47,618 nucleotides of DNA from an uncultured Bacteroides sp. (GTDB lineage Bacteria > Bacteroidota > Bacteroidia > Bacteroidales > Bacteroidaceae): the NCBI GenBank assembly GCA_905197435.1, contig CAJJYX010000003.1:1-47618 (forward strand), given 5' to 3'. The notes under the pieces are model-generated. The model saw only the letters and a list, made by a program, of their open reading frames with translations, was not told the DNA's origin and made no database searches. Of this stretch, positions 8,910 to 18,981 are shown piece by piece; positions within the stretch are counted from its first letter, which is position 1; every line of letters starts with the position of its first letter. Made by a program: the position numbers and the translations under genes.

Positions 8910-10220
8910 ATGAATAACATGAAGAATACCCTTGTAACCCTATGTCTTTCCGCAGTACTCTGCGGTGCGTGTTGTACAGAAACGCAACAGCAGGCATCTC
9001 CCTTTGTACAAGTTGAAAAGGGAATGTTTGTCCGTGATGGCAAACCTTATAAATATATCGGTGCCAACTTTTGGTATGGAGGCATTCTTGCTTCCGAAGG
9101 TGAAGGAGGAAATCGTGAACGCTTGGTTCAGGAACTGGATTCCTTAAAGAGTATAGGTATAGACAATTTAAGAATACTGGTAGGCAGCGACGGTGCCCGT
9201 GGAATTACCTCGAAAGTAGAGCCTACGCTCCAGACAGCACCGGGTGTTTACAACGATACCATTCTTGCCGGGCTGGACTTTCTTCTTTTTGAAATGAAAA
9301 AAAGAGACATGCTGGCAGTTCTCTACCTGAACAATTCCTGGGAATGGAGCGGCGGGTATAGCCAATATCTGGAATGGGCCGGAAAAGGAAAAGCCCCTGT
9401 CCCAAGCATAGACGGATGGCCGGCATTCATGGATTATGTTAAGGAATTTCCAAACAACAAGAAAGCAAAATCACTTTTTGCCGACTATGTAAAGGATATC
9501 ATTACCCGAATCAATAGGTATACAAACATAAGTTATGTGGAAGACCCCACAATCATGTCATGGCAGATAGGCAACGAACCTCGTGCGTTCTCGGGAGAAA
9601 ACAAAGAGGCTTTCGCTATCTGGATGGCTGAGGTTAGTCGTTTCATCAAATCGCTCGACCGGAATCATCTGGTCTCAACAGGTAGCGAGGGCAAACATGG
9701 CTGTGAGGAAGACCTCGCCCTGTTCGAGCGAATCCATGCCGACAAGCACATTGACTATATGAACATTCATATCTGGCCCTACAACTGGGGATGGGCGCCG
9801 GCAGACAGTTTGTCGGAAAAGGCAGAGGCAGCGCAGTTGCAATCGAAACAATACATAGACGAGCATCTGGAAATAGCACAAAAATATGGCAAACCGTTGG
9901 TTTTGGAAGAATTCGGTTATCCAAGGGACGGGTTCCGGTTTGACAAATCAGCTACAACACAGGCACGAGATACCTACTATCAATACATATTCAGCCTGAT
10001 AACCGATAGGACCGCGCAATCAGCCGGACTGGCTGGATGCAACTTCTGGGCATGGGGCGGACTGGCTGCCCCCAAGCACTTATATTGGCAAAGAGGAGAT
10101 GACTATACGGGCGATCCGGCGCAAGAGCAGCAAGGCCTGAATTCGGTATTTATGTCCGACAGTACCACTATAGCCATTATCCGTACTGCCAACCAACAAC
10201 TGAAACAACATTCATTTTAA
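8910..10220 (+). CDS. GH5-family endo-beta-1,4-mannanase (lipoprotein-like)
   Basis: A 436-residue enzyme of GH5, closest in layout to the mannanase subfamily GH5_7 (WQIGNEPR, HIWPYNWGW, LEEFGYPRD). It should hydrolyse internal beta-1,4-mannosidic bonds in mannan or glucomannan. The acid/base is E223 in IGNEPR and the nucleophile is E334 in LVLEEFG, numbered from the ATG at 8910. An upstream in-frame ATG at 8877 overlaps the predicted promoter and would put a charged stretch before the signal peptide, so I reject it; 8919 is also possible. The N-terminus is hydrophobic and ends in Cys-Cys (VLCGACC), suggesting lipidation and surface display although the lipobox is imperfect. First gene of the operon, 11 bases before the esterase. 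Confidence 0.92.
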   Translation: MNNMKNTLVTLCLSAVLCGACCTETQQQASPFVQVEKGMFVRDGKPYKYIGANFWYGGILASEGEGGNRERLVQELDSLKSIGIDNLRILVGSDGARGITSKVEPTLQTAPGVYNDTILAGLDFLLFEMKKRDMLAVLYLNNSWEWSGGYSQYLEWAGKGKAPVPSIDGWPAFMDYVKEFPNNKKAKSLFADYVKDIITRINRYTNISYVEDPTIMSWQIGNEPRAFSGENKEAFAIWMAEVSRFIKSLDRNHLVSTGSEGKHGCEEDLALFERIHADKHIDYMNIHIWPYNWGWAPADSLSEKAEAAQLQSKQYIDEHLEIAQKYGKPLVLEEFGYPRDGFRFDKSATTQARDTYYQYIFSLITDRTAQSAGLAGCNFWAWGGLAAPKHLYWQRGDDYTGDPAQEQQGLNSVFMSDSTTIAIIRTANQQLKQHSF

Positions 10221-10231
10221 CTATTTATACC

Positions 10232-11521
10232 ATGAACAGAAACAGAAAAATTTGGATTGCCGGCTTCATGCTGTACCTGTGTACCGCATCCATGTTTGCA
10301 CAAATCCGCGGAAATGAAATCCGCGTGGTGGTCTCGCCCGATCTTTCGGACTGGACATACCGACTGAAAGAGAAATGTACTTTCACCATTCAGGTGTACA
10401 AAGCGCAGAATGTATTGCCCGATGTGAAAGTGGACTATGAACTAGGCCCTGAGTGGTATCCCACAGAAAAGAAAGATGGAGTATCACTGAAGGATGGAAA
10501 GCTGACTGTCAGCAGCAGCATGAACACTCCCGGTTTTCTTCGTTGCAAAGTGAAGGCATACGTTGGCAACAAGACATACGACGGCATGGCAACCGCCGCA
10601 TACGCTCCGGAATCCATCCGGGCACATGCCGTAAACCCAAGCGACTTTGACAACTTTTGGGAAGGCACTTTGAAAGAAGCCCGCCAGGTACCTTTGTCTT
10701 CCACCATGGAACTGCTACCGTCACGCTGCACCGAAACGGTCAATGTCTATCAGGTCAGTTTCCAAAACATCCGTCAAGGCTCGCGTACTTTCGGTATTCT
10801 CTGCATGCCTAAAGCTTCCGGCAAGTATCCGGCACTGCTCCGTGTACCCGGTGCGGGAGTGCGTCCCTACTACGGCGATGTGGAAACAGCTGCCAAAGGT
10901 GCCATTACTTTGGAAATCGGTATTCATGGCATTCCGGTAACCATGCAACAGTCTGTCTATGACGAGCTGGCATACGGGGCACTTTACAATTATCAGTATC
11001 AAAATGATGACAATCGTAACTACAGTTATTACAAGCGTGTATTTGTGGGTGCCCTGCGGGCGGTCGATTTCATAACCTCTCTTCCCCAATACAACGGCAA
11101 AGCCTTGGGTGTAACCGGTTCCAGCCAGGGCGGTGCGTTGTCTATGGTTACAGCCGCATTAGACAAACGGGTTACGTTCTATGCCGCCATTCATCCTGCC
11201 ATGTGCGACCATCGGGCACACTTGCAGAAGGTAGCCGGAGGCTGGCCGCATTATTTCTACTATTTCCCGACTCCTACCCCGCAACGAATCCAAACGGCAG
11301 ATTACTATGACATGGTCAACTTTGCCCGCCGGATTACGGTACCCGGCTGGTTCAGTTGGGGATACAACGACGATGTGTGCCCACCTACTTCCACATACGC
11401 CGCTTACAACAGTATCACCGCCCCCAAGGAACTTCACCCCTATCTGGAAACCGGACACTACTGGTACCAGGAGCAATACGAACAATGGAGCCAATGGCTG
11501 TGGGCGCAAATGGGATTATAA
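10232..11521 (+). CDS. Acetyl esterase, CE7 (acetyl xylan esterase/AXE1) family
   Basis: A 429-residue secreted esterase. A signal peptide (about 1-23, ending SMFA) is followed by an N-terminal beta-rich domain (25-130) and an alpha/beta-hydrolase of the CE7 type. The nucleophile is S298 in TGSSQGG. The acid is D380 in GYNDDVCPP and the base is H409 in ETGHYWY; the VPGAGVRPY loop near 205 fits the oxyanion region. CE7 enzymes remove acetyl groups from poly- and oligosaccharides; next to two mannanases the likely substrate is O-acetylated mannan. It lies between GH5 and susC with short gaps, so it is co-expressed. The extra N-terminal domain is longer than in minimal cytoplasmic CE7 esterases (around 320 residues). 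Confidence 0.88.
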   Translation: MNRNRKIWIAGFMLYLCTASMFAQIRGNEIRVVVSPDLSDWTYRLKEKCTFTIQVYKAQNVLPDVKVDYELGPEWYPTEKKDGVSLKDGKLTVSSSMNTPGFLRCKVKAYVGNKTYDGMATAAYAPESIRAHAVNPSDFDNFWEGTLKEARQVPLSSTMELLPSRCTETVNVYQVSFQNIRQGSRTFGILCMPKASGKYPALLRVPGAGVRPYYGDVETAAKGAITLEIGIHGIPVTMQQSVYDELAYGALYNYQYQNDDNRNYSYYKRVFVGALRAVDFITSLPQYNGKALGVTGSSQGGALSMVTAALDKRVTFYAAIHPAMCDHRAHLQKVAGGWPHYFYYFPTPTPQRIQTADYYDMVNFARRITVPGWFSWGYNDDVCPPTSTYAAYNSITAPKELHPYLETGHYWYQEQYEQWSQWLWAQMGL

Positions 11522-11555
11522 ACAAGAAACATTTAATTTTATAGAAAGACACAAT

Positions 11556-14500
11556 ATGAAAAGAAATCTTCAAAAAGGCATATTAGTCACCAGTGCTTGT
11601 GCCGCATTTTTATTGGGCAATGTACAGCAGGCTTACGCCGTTGCAGCAGATGCCATCGAGATTGTACAACAAAACAAGAAGATTGCCGGTACTGTGGTTG
11701 ATCAAAACGGTGAAGCAGTAATCGGTGCCAATGTAATACAGAAAGGGACAACCAACGGAACCATCACCGACATTGACGGTAAGTTCACCTTGGAAGTGCC
11801 TGCAAAAGCCGTACTGACCGTCAGTTTTATCGGATATCAATCGCAAGAGGTAGCTTTAAAAGGAAACGAAACCCAACTTACGGTTACGCTCAAAGATGAC
11901 ACGGAAGTATTGGATGAAGTGGTAGTGGTGGGATATGGTACGATGAAGAAGAGAGATTTATCCGGTGCGGTATCTCAGATCAAGAGCGATGACCTGATGA
12001 AAGGAAATCCGACTGATTTAAGCCAAGGCTTGGCCGGTAAGGTAGCTGGTGTACAGATCAATGCCGCCGATGGTGCTCCCGGTGGTGGGGTAAGCATTCA
12101 GGTACGCGGAACCAACTCGTTCTCTACCAGTTCGCAGCCTTTGTTTATTGTGGACGGAGTTCCTTTTGACGCCGGTTCCACTCCAGCCAGCGATGCCAAT
12201 CAGAACAGCAATAATACTTCAAACCCTTTGTCGTTCATCAATCCACACGACATTCAAAGCATTGAAGTGTTGAAGGATGCTTCCGCCACAGCCATCTATG
12301 GTTCACGTGGTGCCAATGGTGTGGTGATTATCACAACCAAACGGGGTGAGGCAGGTTATGAGCAAGTGGAATTTTCAAGTAATTTTTCTTTTTCACGCAT
12401 AGCCAACAAAGTGAAGGTGCTTGATGCTGCGACTTACGCCAGCTATATAAACGAACAAGACCTGAACAGCTACCAATACGATGGCAAGCCTTATGCCCAA
12501 CTGTCTTATCCCGGAATGTGGAGCTATCCTTCATTGCCCGACGGGACACTGGATTATGAAAACGGCAAATACCTGCCTTCTCCTGAAGATTACCGTAATC
12601 CGGGTTATTATACCGATGAATACGGCAACCAGACTTGGGTGGGAGGAGCCGACTGGCAAGACCTGATTTATCAGAACGGCTTTTCGCAAGAATACAACTT
12701 GAGTGTAAGCGGCGGTTCGGAAAAAGGATGGCATGCTTTCTCCGGTAACTTCCTGAATCAGGACGGTATTATCAAAGAATCCGGTTTTACCCGTTATGCG
12801 CTGCGTGCCAACATCGGTCGCAAAATGTACAAATGGCTGGAAATGGGAATGAACATAAACTTTACCCACACCGAAACCGATTTCAGCAAAACAAACTCCA
12901 ATGACTATGGTGTAATTCGTTCGTCATTGATTTTCCCGCCCAATTACGATCCGACACACATGGACCAGACAACCAATGATGAATTGAGCTGGCTGGCATC
13001 CAATCCATACGCTTACATCAATGATACAAAGGACCACCTGAAGGCTATCAATGTATTCACGTCATCGTATGCAGAAGTCAAGTTGTTCCCGTTCTTGAAA
13101 TTCCGTCAGAATTTAGGTATCAGTTATACCAACAACAATCGCGGTACTTACTTCGGTCAGCAAACCCAAGAAGGATCGGGACAGAACGGTATCAATGGTA
13201 AAGCGGGCCAGTCGGACAATTGGTACATGGGAATCACGACCGAATCATTGTTTACTTTTGACAAGACTTTCGGAGTGCATGGCATCAATGCCGTAGCAGG
13301 TTTCACCGCAGAAAAGACCAATTGGGGCAGTAAGTCAATGAGTGCCACCGGATTTCCCAATGACTTGACACAAGACTATGACATGAGCCTCGGTACCAAA
13401 CCCGGCAAACTGCAAAGCGACCGTGGTGATGCGGCATTGGCTTCTTTCCTCGGCCGTATCAATTACACTTTGCTGGACAAGTATATCTTTACCGCCTCCT
13501 ACCGTACCGACGGTTCCAGTAAGTTTACCGATGCTAACAAATGGGCCGGTTTCCTTTCAGGTGCCTTTGCATGGCGCATGAGCGAGGAGAAGTTTATCAA
13601 GAATTTGAACCTCTTCAGCAATTTAAAGTTCCGTGCCAGCTATGGTGAAACGGGTAATCAAGGTATCGGCAGCTATCGTACCCTGCCTATGCTGAGCGTT
13701 GCCAACTATCCGTTTGCCGGTGGCATCAACAGCGGTTTTGCCCAAGTGGATTGGCGCGGCCCGGTAGCCGATGACTTGCGTTGGGAAACGACCGCACAAT
13801 ACAATGTAGGTCTCGATATGGGTTTCCTGAACGGACGCATCAATCTGACGGTGGATTATTACCACAAGAAAACCCGCGACCTGTTGCAAGAAGTGAAGAT
13901 ACCTTTGAGTACGGGTTTTGCCAACATGATGGTAAACAGTGGCTATGTAACCAATGAAGGTCTGGAAATCTCAGGTAAATTCTACCTGTTGCAAAACACA
14001 CCGTTGAAGTGGAACATTGATGCCAACATCTCTTTCAACAAGAACCAGATCGGCGGTTTGGAAGCCGACCAGTTCGCTACCCGCTTGTGGTATAAGGCCG
14101 ACGAGGTGTTCTTACAACGCAACGGTTGCCCCATCGGTACCATATTCGGCTATGTAGAAGACGGCTTTTATGACAATCTGGCTGAAGTGATGGCCGACCC
14201 CGATCCCGCCGTTCGCGCCAAAGGACAGAAAATGATAGGCGAGATAAAGTATCGCAATTTCGATGATAATCCTGCCATCACCAATGCCGACCGTGTTATC
14301 ATCGGCGACACGAATCCGGACTTTGTATATGGCATCACCAACAACTTCTCCTGGAAGAACTTCACATTGAGCTTCTTCTTCCAAGGTAGCCAGGGCAACG
14401 ACATTTTCAACGGTAACTTGATGGATGTGAAAATGGGCAATGTAGCCAACATTCCGCAAGCCGCTTACGACACCCGTTGGACTCCTGAGACAACCGCAAT

Positions 14501-14807
14501 CGCCCAATGGCCGAAAGCCGTATCAAGCTACGAACGCAATATGCTTATCAGCGACCGGTATGTGGAAGACGGCTCTTACCTGAAGTTGAAGAACCTGAAC
14601 ATTGGTTATAACTGGGCCAATCCTTTCAAGGGTATCAAGAACTTGAACTTTTATGCCAGTGCCACCAACTTGTTTACCATTACGGACTATAGCTGGTTCG
14701 ACCCCGAAGTAAACGCCTTCGGTTCCGATGCTTCCCGTCGTGGAGTGGATATCTATTCTTATCCGAGCAGCCGGACTTATTCCATCGGAATGAAGGTCAC
14801 TTTTTGA
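11556..14807 (+). CDS. SusC-like TonB-dependent outer-membrane glycan transporter
   Basis: A 1083-residue transporter. A signal peptide (about 1-30) precedes a carboxypeptidase-D-like regulatory domain (42-113, GTVVDQNGEAVIGANV). The SusC-type TonB box DEVVVVGYG lies at 120-128, then the plug (about 135-245) and a C-terminal beta-barrel ending in an aromatic strand (SRTYSIGMKVTF). I chose the ATG at 11556 because an open frame further upstream overlaps the esterase gene and carries no signal peptide. With SusD it imports mannooligosaccharides across the outer membrane, driven by TonB-ExbBD. The pair is separated by 45 bases. Confidence 0.96.
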   Translation: MKRNLQKGILVTSACAAFLLGNVQQAYAVAADAIEIVQQNKKIAGTVVDQNGEAVIGANVIQKGTTNGTITDIDGKFTLEVPAKAVLTVSFIGYQSQEVALKGNETQLTVTLKDDTEVLDEVVVVGYGTMKKRDLSGAVSQIKSDDLMKGNPTDLSQGLAGKVAGVQINAADGAPGGGVSIQVRGTNSFSTSSQPLFIVDGVPFDAGSTPASDANQNSNNTSNPLSFINPHDIQSIEVLKDASATAIYGSRGANGVVIITTKRGEAGYEQVEFSSNFSFSRIANKVKVLDAATYASYINEQDLNSYQYDGKPYAQLSYPGMWSYPSLPDGTLDYENGKYLPSPEDYRNPGYYTDEYGNQTWVGGADWQDLIYQNGFSQEYNLSVSGGSEKGWHAFSGNFLNQDGIIKESGFTRYALRANIGRKMYKWLEMGMNINFTHTETDFSKTNSNDYGVIRSSLIFPPNYDPTHMDQTTNDELSWLASNPYAYINDTKDHLKAINVFTSSYAEVKLFPFLKFRQNLGISYTNNNRGTYFGQQTQEGSGQNGINGKAGQSDNWYMGITTESLFTFDKTFGVHGINAVAGFTAEKTNWGSKSMSATGFPNDLTQDYDMSLGTKPGKLQSDRGDAALASFLGRINYTLLDKYIFTASYRTDGSSKFTDANKWAGFLSGAFAWRMSEEKFIKNLNLFSNLKFRASYGETGNQGIGSYRTLPMLSVANYPFAGGINSGFAQVDWRGPVADDLRWETTAQYNVGLDMGFLNGRINLTVDYYHKKTRDLLQEVKIPLSTGFANMMVNSGYVTNEGLEISGKFYLLQNTPLKWNIDANISFNKNQIGGLEADQFATRLWYKADEVFLQRNGCPIGTIFGYVEDGFYDNLAEVMADPDPAVRAKGQKMIGEIKYRNFDDNPAITNADRVIIGDTNPDFVYGITNNFSWKNFTLSFFFQGSQGNDIFNGNLMDVKMGNVANIPQAAYDTRWTPETTAIAQWPKAVSSYERNMLISDRYVEDGSYLKLKNLNIGYNWANPFKGIKNLNFYASATNLFTITDYSWFDPEVNAFGSDASRRGVDIYSYPSSRTYSIGMKVTF

Positions 14808-14852
14808 TTGTGAGACATCAAATGCAAACAATAACTTAAAAGAAAAAGAACA

Positions 14853-16637
14853 ATGAAATTCAACCATATATTTCTTAGTGTCGCTCTTTCTGCTGCCTTA
14901 ATGGGTGGTTTTACATCTTGCGACGATTTTTTGGCCGAAGATCCGTACGCTTTCGTAGGTCCCGACCAGGTAGGCAATGACAATGCAGCCGTGAACCTTT
15001 GGGTGACAGGTGTATATAGTAAATGGGCCAATGATATGTTCCGTTGGCAGAACTTCCCCCGTGTCCTCGAAATGGACTGTGATTATACAAGCGGCCCCGA
15101 CTGGGCGTTCAGCAACCTGGGAGCCGGAAACTTTCAGGGAGACGAAGTGGCCGATGCCGTTTGGAAAGGTTGCTACAGCTTAATCAACCGGGCCAATGTA
15201 GCTTTAAACTATGTGAACCAAATTACAGGAGCCGATGAAAAGGTCAAAGCCAACGCCATCGGAGAACTGAAATTCAACAAGGCTTTTGCCTACTTCATGC
15301 TCACCAAGGCATACGGCGACATCCCGATGTTCGATGTGGCTATCAGCGAAGGCGCTTCTTATGAACAGCCCCGCCGTCCTATTGCAGAGGTATATGCCGA
15401 AATCATCCGCTTGCTTGAAGAAGCCATTCCTGTGATGTACAAGAATACGGATGCCGATTTCCAGGAAGGGCATGTAGCACAGGGTGCCGCAGCCGGTCTC
15501 CTGGCCAAGGTGTATGCCACGATGGCTTCCGGTTCCATGACCGCCGGCGAAGAAATGATAGTAAAGACCGGTGCCAGCTATGAGTTCAACAACGGTGAGA
15601 AAGTGCTGGTTCTCCCCACGAGCAAGACTTTCAAAAAGACACAAGTCGCCGGATATGAAAGTTTCGACACCAAAGACTGTTACACCAAAGCCGCACAATA
15701 TGCCAAGGACGTGATGGACGGAAAGTACGGCAGCTATGACTTGCTTCCTTATGATGAACTGTGGAAACGCAGCAACTATAACAAGACAGAGCACATGTTC
15801 ATGCTGCAAACCTTGAACAACGACGAAGAGTATGGCAATACCATTCACCGTTGGTTCAGTGGAACGGAAAATGCCCAAGGTCTGATTCAGCAAGGCCAAT
15901 GGATCGGCAACCGTTATCATTGGTACACACTGTTCGACAGCAAGGATTATCGTATCACCAAAGGTGTGAAACACCGTTTCCGCTATTCCTATCAAGCCAG
16001 CGACAATTACGGTTTCTATTATCCCAATACGCCTGAATACAAACTCATGGCAACCGGTTATGATGAAAACGGAAACAAGGTGGCAGACCCTGTGGCTCCC
16101 TACAACGACGGTGTGCAATACACCTTCAATGTAAGCAGCTCCACATTGGCTTACAGCACCAAGTATTCCGATGTAACCGACCCTACCGTAGAGCGTTCGG
16201 ATGCCTACTGGCCGTTCCTGCGCTATGCCGATATCGTGCTGATTTATGCCGAAGCTATGTGCGAGTTGGGCAGCGGTGTCGATAGCGAAGCCATCAAAGC
16301 CCTGAATGCCATCCGCGCCCGTTCAAATGCCAATCCGGCTGTCACTTCGGGCAATGGTGCCATTGATTCGAAAGTCGCTTTACGTTCGGCTATCTTTGAA
16401 GAACGTGCCAAGGAACTGGCATTGGAAGGCGACCGCCGCTGGGACTTGATTCGCTGGGGACTGTATCTGGATGTCATGAACTCCATTGGCGGAACCAACG
16501 AAGACGGTACGAAAACCAACTACGATGAAGCATCGGTAAACAAACACCGTGAAACCAAGCACTTGCTTTTCCCCATCCCGTCGGCCGAGATTTCGACCAA
16601 CGATGCCATTGACAGCAACAACCCGGGTTGGAGCTAA
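14853..16637 (+). CDS. SusD-like nutrient-binding outer-membrane lipoprotein
   Basis: A 594-residue lipoprotein. The signal peptide ends at C23 in GGFTSCDD, the lipid attachment site. The N-terminal RagB/SusD TPR-like region includes NRANVALNYVNQI and ELKFNKAFAYFMLTKAYGDI. The C-terminal half has the family's RRWDLIRWG and the end motif LLFPIPSAEI...NPGWS. It forms the lid on SusC and binds the mannan fragments to be imported. Length is normal for the family (500-650). It follows susC by 45 bases and precedes the glycan-binding protein by 45 bases. Confidence 0.96.
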   Translation: MKFNHIFLSVALSAALMGGFTSCDDFLAEDPYAFVGPDQVGNDNAAVNLWVTGVYSKWANDMFRWQNFPRVLEMDCDYTSGPDWAFSNLGAGNFQGDEVADAVWKGCYSLINRANVALNYVNQITGADEKVKANAIGELKFNKAFAYFMLTKAYGDIPMFDVAISEGASYEQPRRPIAEVYAEIIRLLEEAIPVMYKNTDADFQEGHVAQGAAAGLLAKVYATMASGSMTAGEEMIVKTGASYEFNNGEKVLVLPTSKTFKKTQVAGYESFDTKDCYTKAAQYAKDVMDGKYGSYDLLPYDELWKRSNYNKTEHMFMLQTLNNDEEYGNTIHRWFSGTENAQGLIQQGQWIGNRYHWYTLFDSKDYRITKGVKHRFRYSYQASDNYGFYYPNTPEYKLMATGYDENGNKVADPVAPYNDGVQYTFNVSSSTLAYSTKYSDVTDPTVERSDAYWPFLRYADIVLIYAEAMCELGSGVDSEAIKALNAIRARSNANPAVTSGNGAIDSKVALRSAIFEERAKELALEGDRRWDLIRWGLYLDVMNSIGGTNEDGTKTNYDEASVNKHRETKHLLFPIPSAEISTNDAIDSNNPGWS

Positions 16638-16682
16638 GCACATAGAAAAAGAATTGTCGTACAATCAAAAAACAAACAGAAT

Positions 16683-17855
16683 ATGAAAAGACTGAATATA
16701 GCTGTCTGCGGGCTGATGTTTGCCGCTGCCACAGCAATGCTGGTTTCTTGCCAGGATATAGTGACTTATAATGATGGATACGATGACGGAATGACTTCAA
16801 ACGGTGTTCCATCCATCTCCGCCATTTATCGTGCCGACGATACGGAAATGACTGCTCCACTCACCGGAGCAGCCTTTGAAGACATGATTAAACTGACCGG
16901 CGAGAATCTAAGCCACGCAAAGAAGGTGATGCTGAATGATGTAGAGGTGGCGCTGAGCGAAGTCTATGCCACCACCCATGCCGTCTATTTTCCGATACCC
17001 CGCACCATCCCCGGTGAAGTGAACAACAAGCTTTACTATGAAACGGAATTGGGAAACACCTCGGTGGACTTTACGGTCCAGATTCCCGAAGTCAGTATCT
17101 CGGGATTGTATAATGAGTTTGCCCTGCCGGGCAGTTCCATCAAAGTAAACGGTGCTTATTTCGACCTCTATGGATTCGGGGGCGGTGAGGAATCCTCCAC
17201 CATCACGATGAACGGAGTGGCCTTGGAAGTAGATTCATTGACCGAACAATATATGTCCATTGTCATACCCGAAAATACTTCGGATAACTCTACGATTGTT
17301 TTCTCTTGGGAAAGTGCAAGCGGAACAAAGACAGTCAGTGTTCCTTATCGCAATACAACCGGTATTCTTTGGAACCTGGACACTCCCGACGTCTACGGCT
17401 TCTGGGCGGGAACCGAACTGATTACTACCGGAAACGGTTCCAACGAACCCGCTTCTTTGAACGGTTCTTATTTCCGCGTCAAAGGATCGTATGCCGCATG
17501 GAGTTGGAACAGCCTGTTGTGCGGAGGATGTGACATCCCGGCCGAAGCCGCCGCCAATCCTTCGGACTATTGGTTCAAGTTCGAAGTAAACTCCGCCAAC
17601 GGCAATCCGTTCTACGATTCCGCTTCTGTCGGTTATCTCATTCAGCTGAACGGAGGGCAATATGCCTGGAATCCCTCTGCCAACGGAAGTTTTAATACTT
17701 ATGGCAACTGGTGTACCGTTCGGTTGGAGCTGTCGGAAGTGGCTACCAATGGAATCAACGCCGGATGGAACAATCTCTTCTGGATTATGCAGCCCAACTC
17801 GGACTGGAACACAGATCATAGTTTTGCCAATATCCGAATCGAGAAAAAACAATAA
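16683..17855 (+). CDS. Surface glycan-binding lipoprotein with IPT/TIG-like domains
   Basis: A 390-residue lipoprotein with lipidated C23 (AMLVSCQDI). After a short linker come two Ig-like modules of IPT/TIG character (about 40-130, PSISAIYRADD...LTGAAFEDMIKLTGENL; and about 135-225, PEVSISGLYNEFALPGSSI). An aromatic-rich C-terminal domain (about 230-390) contains several Trp residues likely to stack on sugar rings. Position right after susD is the usual place of surface glycan-binding proteins, which help the SusCD complex hold polymer. Ligand specificity for mannan is inferred from the neighbours only. It ends 3 bases before the GH26 gene. Confidence 0.85.
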   Translation: MKRLNIAVCGLMFAAATAMLVSCQDIVTYNDGYDDGMTSNGVPSISAIYRADDTEMTAPLTGAAFEDMIKLTGENLSHAKKVMLNDVEVALSEVYATTHAVYFPIPRTIPGEVNNKLYYETELGNTSVDFTVQIPEVSISGLYNEFALPGSSIKVNGAYFDLYGFGGGEESSTITMNGVALEVDSLTEQYMSIVIPENTSDNSTIVFSWESASGTKTVSVPYRNTTGILWNLDTPDVYGFWAGTELITTGNGSNEPASLNGSYFRVKGSYAAWSWNSLLCGGCDIPAEAAANPSDYWFKFEVNSANGNPFYDSASVGYLIQLNGGQYAWNPSANGSFNTYGNWCTVRLELSEVATNGINAGWNNLFWIMQPNSDWNTDHSFANIRIEKKQ

Positions 17856-17858
17856 GCC

Positions 17859-18956
17859 ATGATAAAAGATATAAGAATGATGATAACAATCGTGGTGCTG
17901 GCAGGCGGAATGCTTGCCTGCACTAGCCCACACACGTCCTCGGGGCGTACTCCCGAAGCTGAGCAGATGCTTACGGAACTGAAAGAAGTCTCTCGGCAGA
18001 ACCATTTCCTGTTTGGTCATCACGACGATCCTGTATATGGCATCGGCTGGGGCGACGAGAACCGCAGCGATGTGAAAAGCGTATGCGGAGATTACCCCGC
18101 CATGATGTCCTTTGACTTGGGACGCATTGAACTGGGCGGCGACAAGAACCTGGACAATGTTCCCATAGAACGCCTTCGCCGCGAAATCATCGCGCAGTAT
18201 GAACGCGGCGGCATGGTGTCGCTCAGCTGGCATACGGACAATCCTGTTACAGGGAAAGACGCTTGGGATGTAAGCGACTCTACCGTTGTGGCCTCGGTGC
18301 TGCCGGGAGGAGCGCAACATGATAAGTTCATGGGCTGGATGGGCACAATAGCCGATTTCATGAACTCGCTCACCACAAGCGACGGACGGAAAGTGCCCGT
18401 TCTGTTCCGCCCGTGGCACGAACATACGGGAAGCTGGTTCTGGTGGGGACAGGCCCTGTGCAGCGCCACCGAATACAAAGCCTTGTGGCGCATGACTTAT
18501 GAATTCATGCAGCAGAAAGGTGTGAAGCATTTGCTTTATGCCTATTCGCCGGGCACGGAACCGAACAATACCGCCGAATATCTGGAACGCTATCCCGGAG
18601 ACGACATCATCGACCTGATAGGTTTCGACACGTACCAGTTCGACCGCCGGGAATATCTGAACAATATGGAAAAGGCGCTGACCATACTGACGGAAGTAGG
18701 ACAATCGCACGATAAGCCGACCGCCGTTACCGAAACGGGATACGAAGCCGTGCCCGACTCTACCTGGTGGACGGAAACGCTGATGCCGGTCATTAGCAAG
18801 TATCCCATAAGCTACGTATTGGTGTGGCGCAACGCACGCGAACGCCCCAACCATTACTATGCCCCTTACCCCGGACAAGCTTCGGCCAATGACTTCGTGA
18901 AGTTCCATGCCGACCCGCGCACGCTGTTCGTCCGTGATATGAAAACAAAGAAATAA
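17859..18956 (+). CDS. GH26 beta-mannanase / mannobiohydrolase (lipoprotein)
   Basis: A 365-residue GH26 enzyme. The hydrophobic N-terminus with C21 (GGMLACTS) indicates a lipoprotein. Catalytic acid/base is E188 in RPWHEHTGSWFWWG and the nucleophile is E292 in VTETGYE; GHHDDPVYGIGW near 53-64 is typical of Bacteroides GH26 enzymes. It acts on beta-1,4-mannan. The B. fragilis homologue in the same gene order releases mainly mannobiose, and I infer the same role because the epimerase and phosphorylase downstream need mannobiose. The gene begins 3 bases after the glycan-binding protein stop and ends 25 bases before GH130. Confidence 0.93.
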   Translation: MIKDIRMMITIVVLAGGMLACTSPHTSSGRTPEAEQMLTELKEVSRQNHFLFGHHDDPVYGIGWGDENRSDVKSVCGDYPAMMSFDLGRIELGGDKNLDNVPIERLRREIIAQYERGGMVSLSWHTDNPVTGKDAWDVSDSTVVASVLPGGAQHDKFMGWMGTIADFMNSLTTSDGRKVPVLFRPWHEHTGSWFWWGQALCSATEYKALWRMTYEFMQQKGVKHLLYAYSPGTEPNNTAEYLERYPGDDIIDLIGFDTYQFDRREYLNNMEKALTILTEVGQSHDKPTAVTETGYEAVPDSTWWTETLMPVISKYPISYVLVWRNARERPNHYYAPYPGQASANDFVKFHADPRTLFVRDMKTKK

Positions 18957-18981
18957 CAACCCTTTAAATAAACGAGAAGAT

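Noticed and set aside
15204..16118. 304-codon minus-strand frame opposite susD
   Set aside because: It is antisense to a full-length SusD with family motifs, and the product has no known features.
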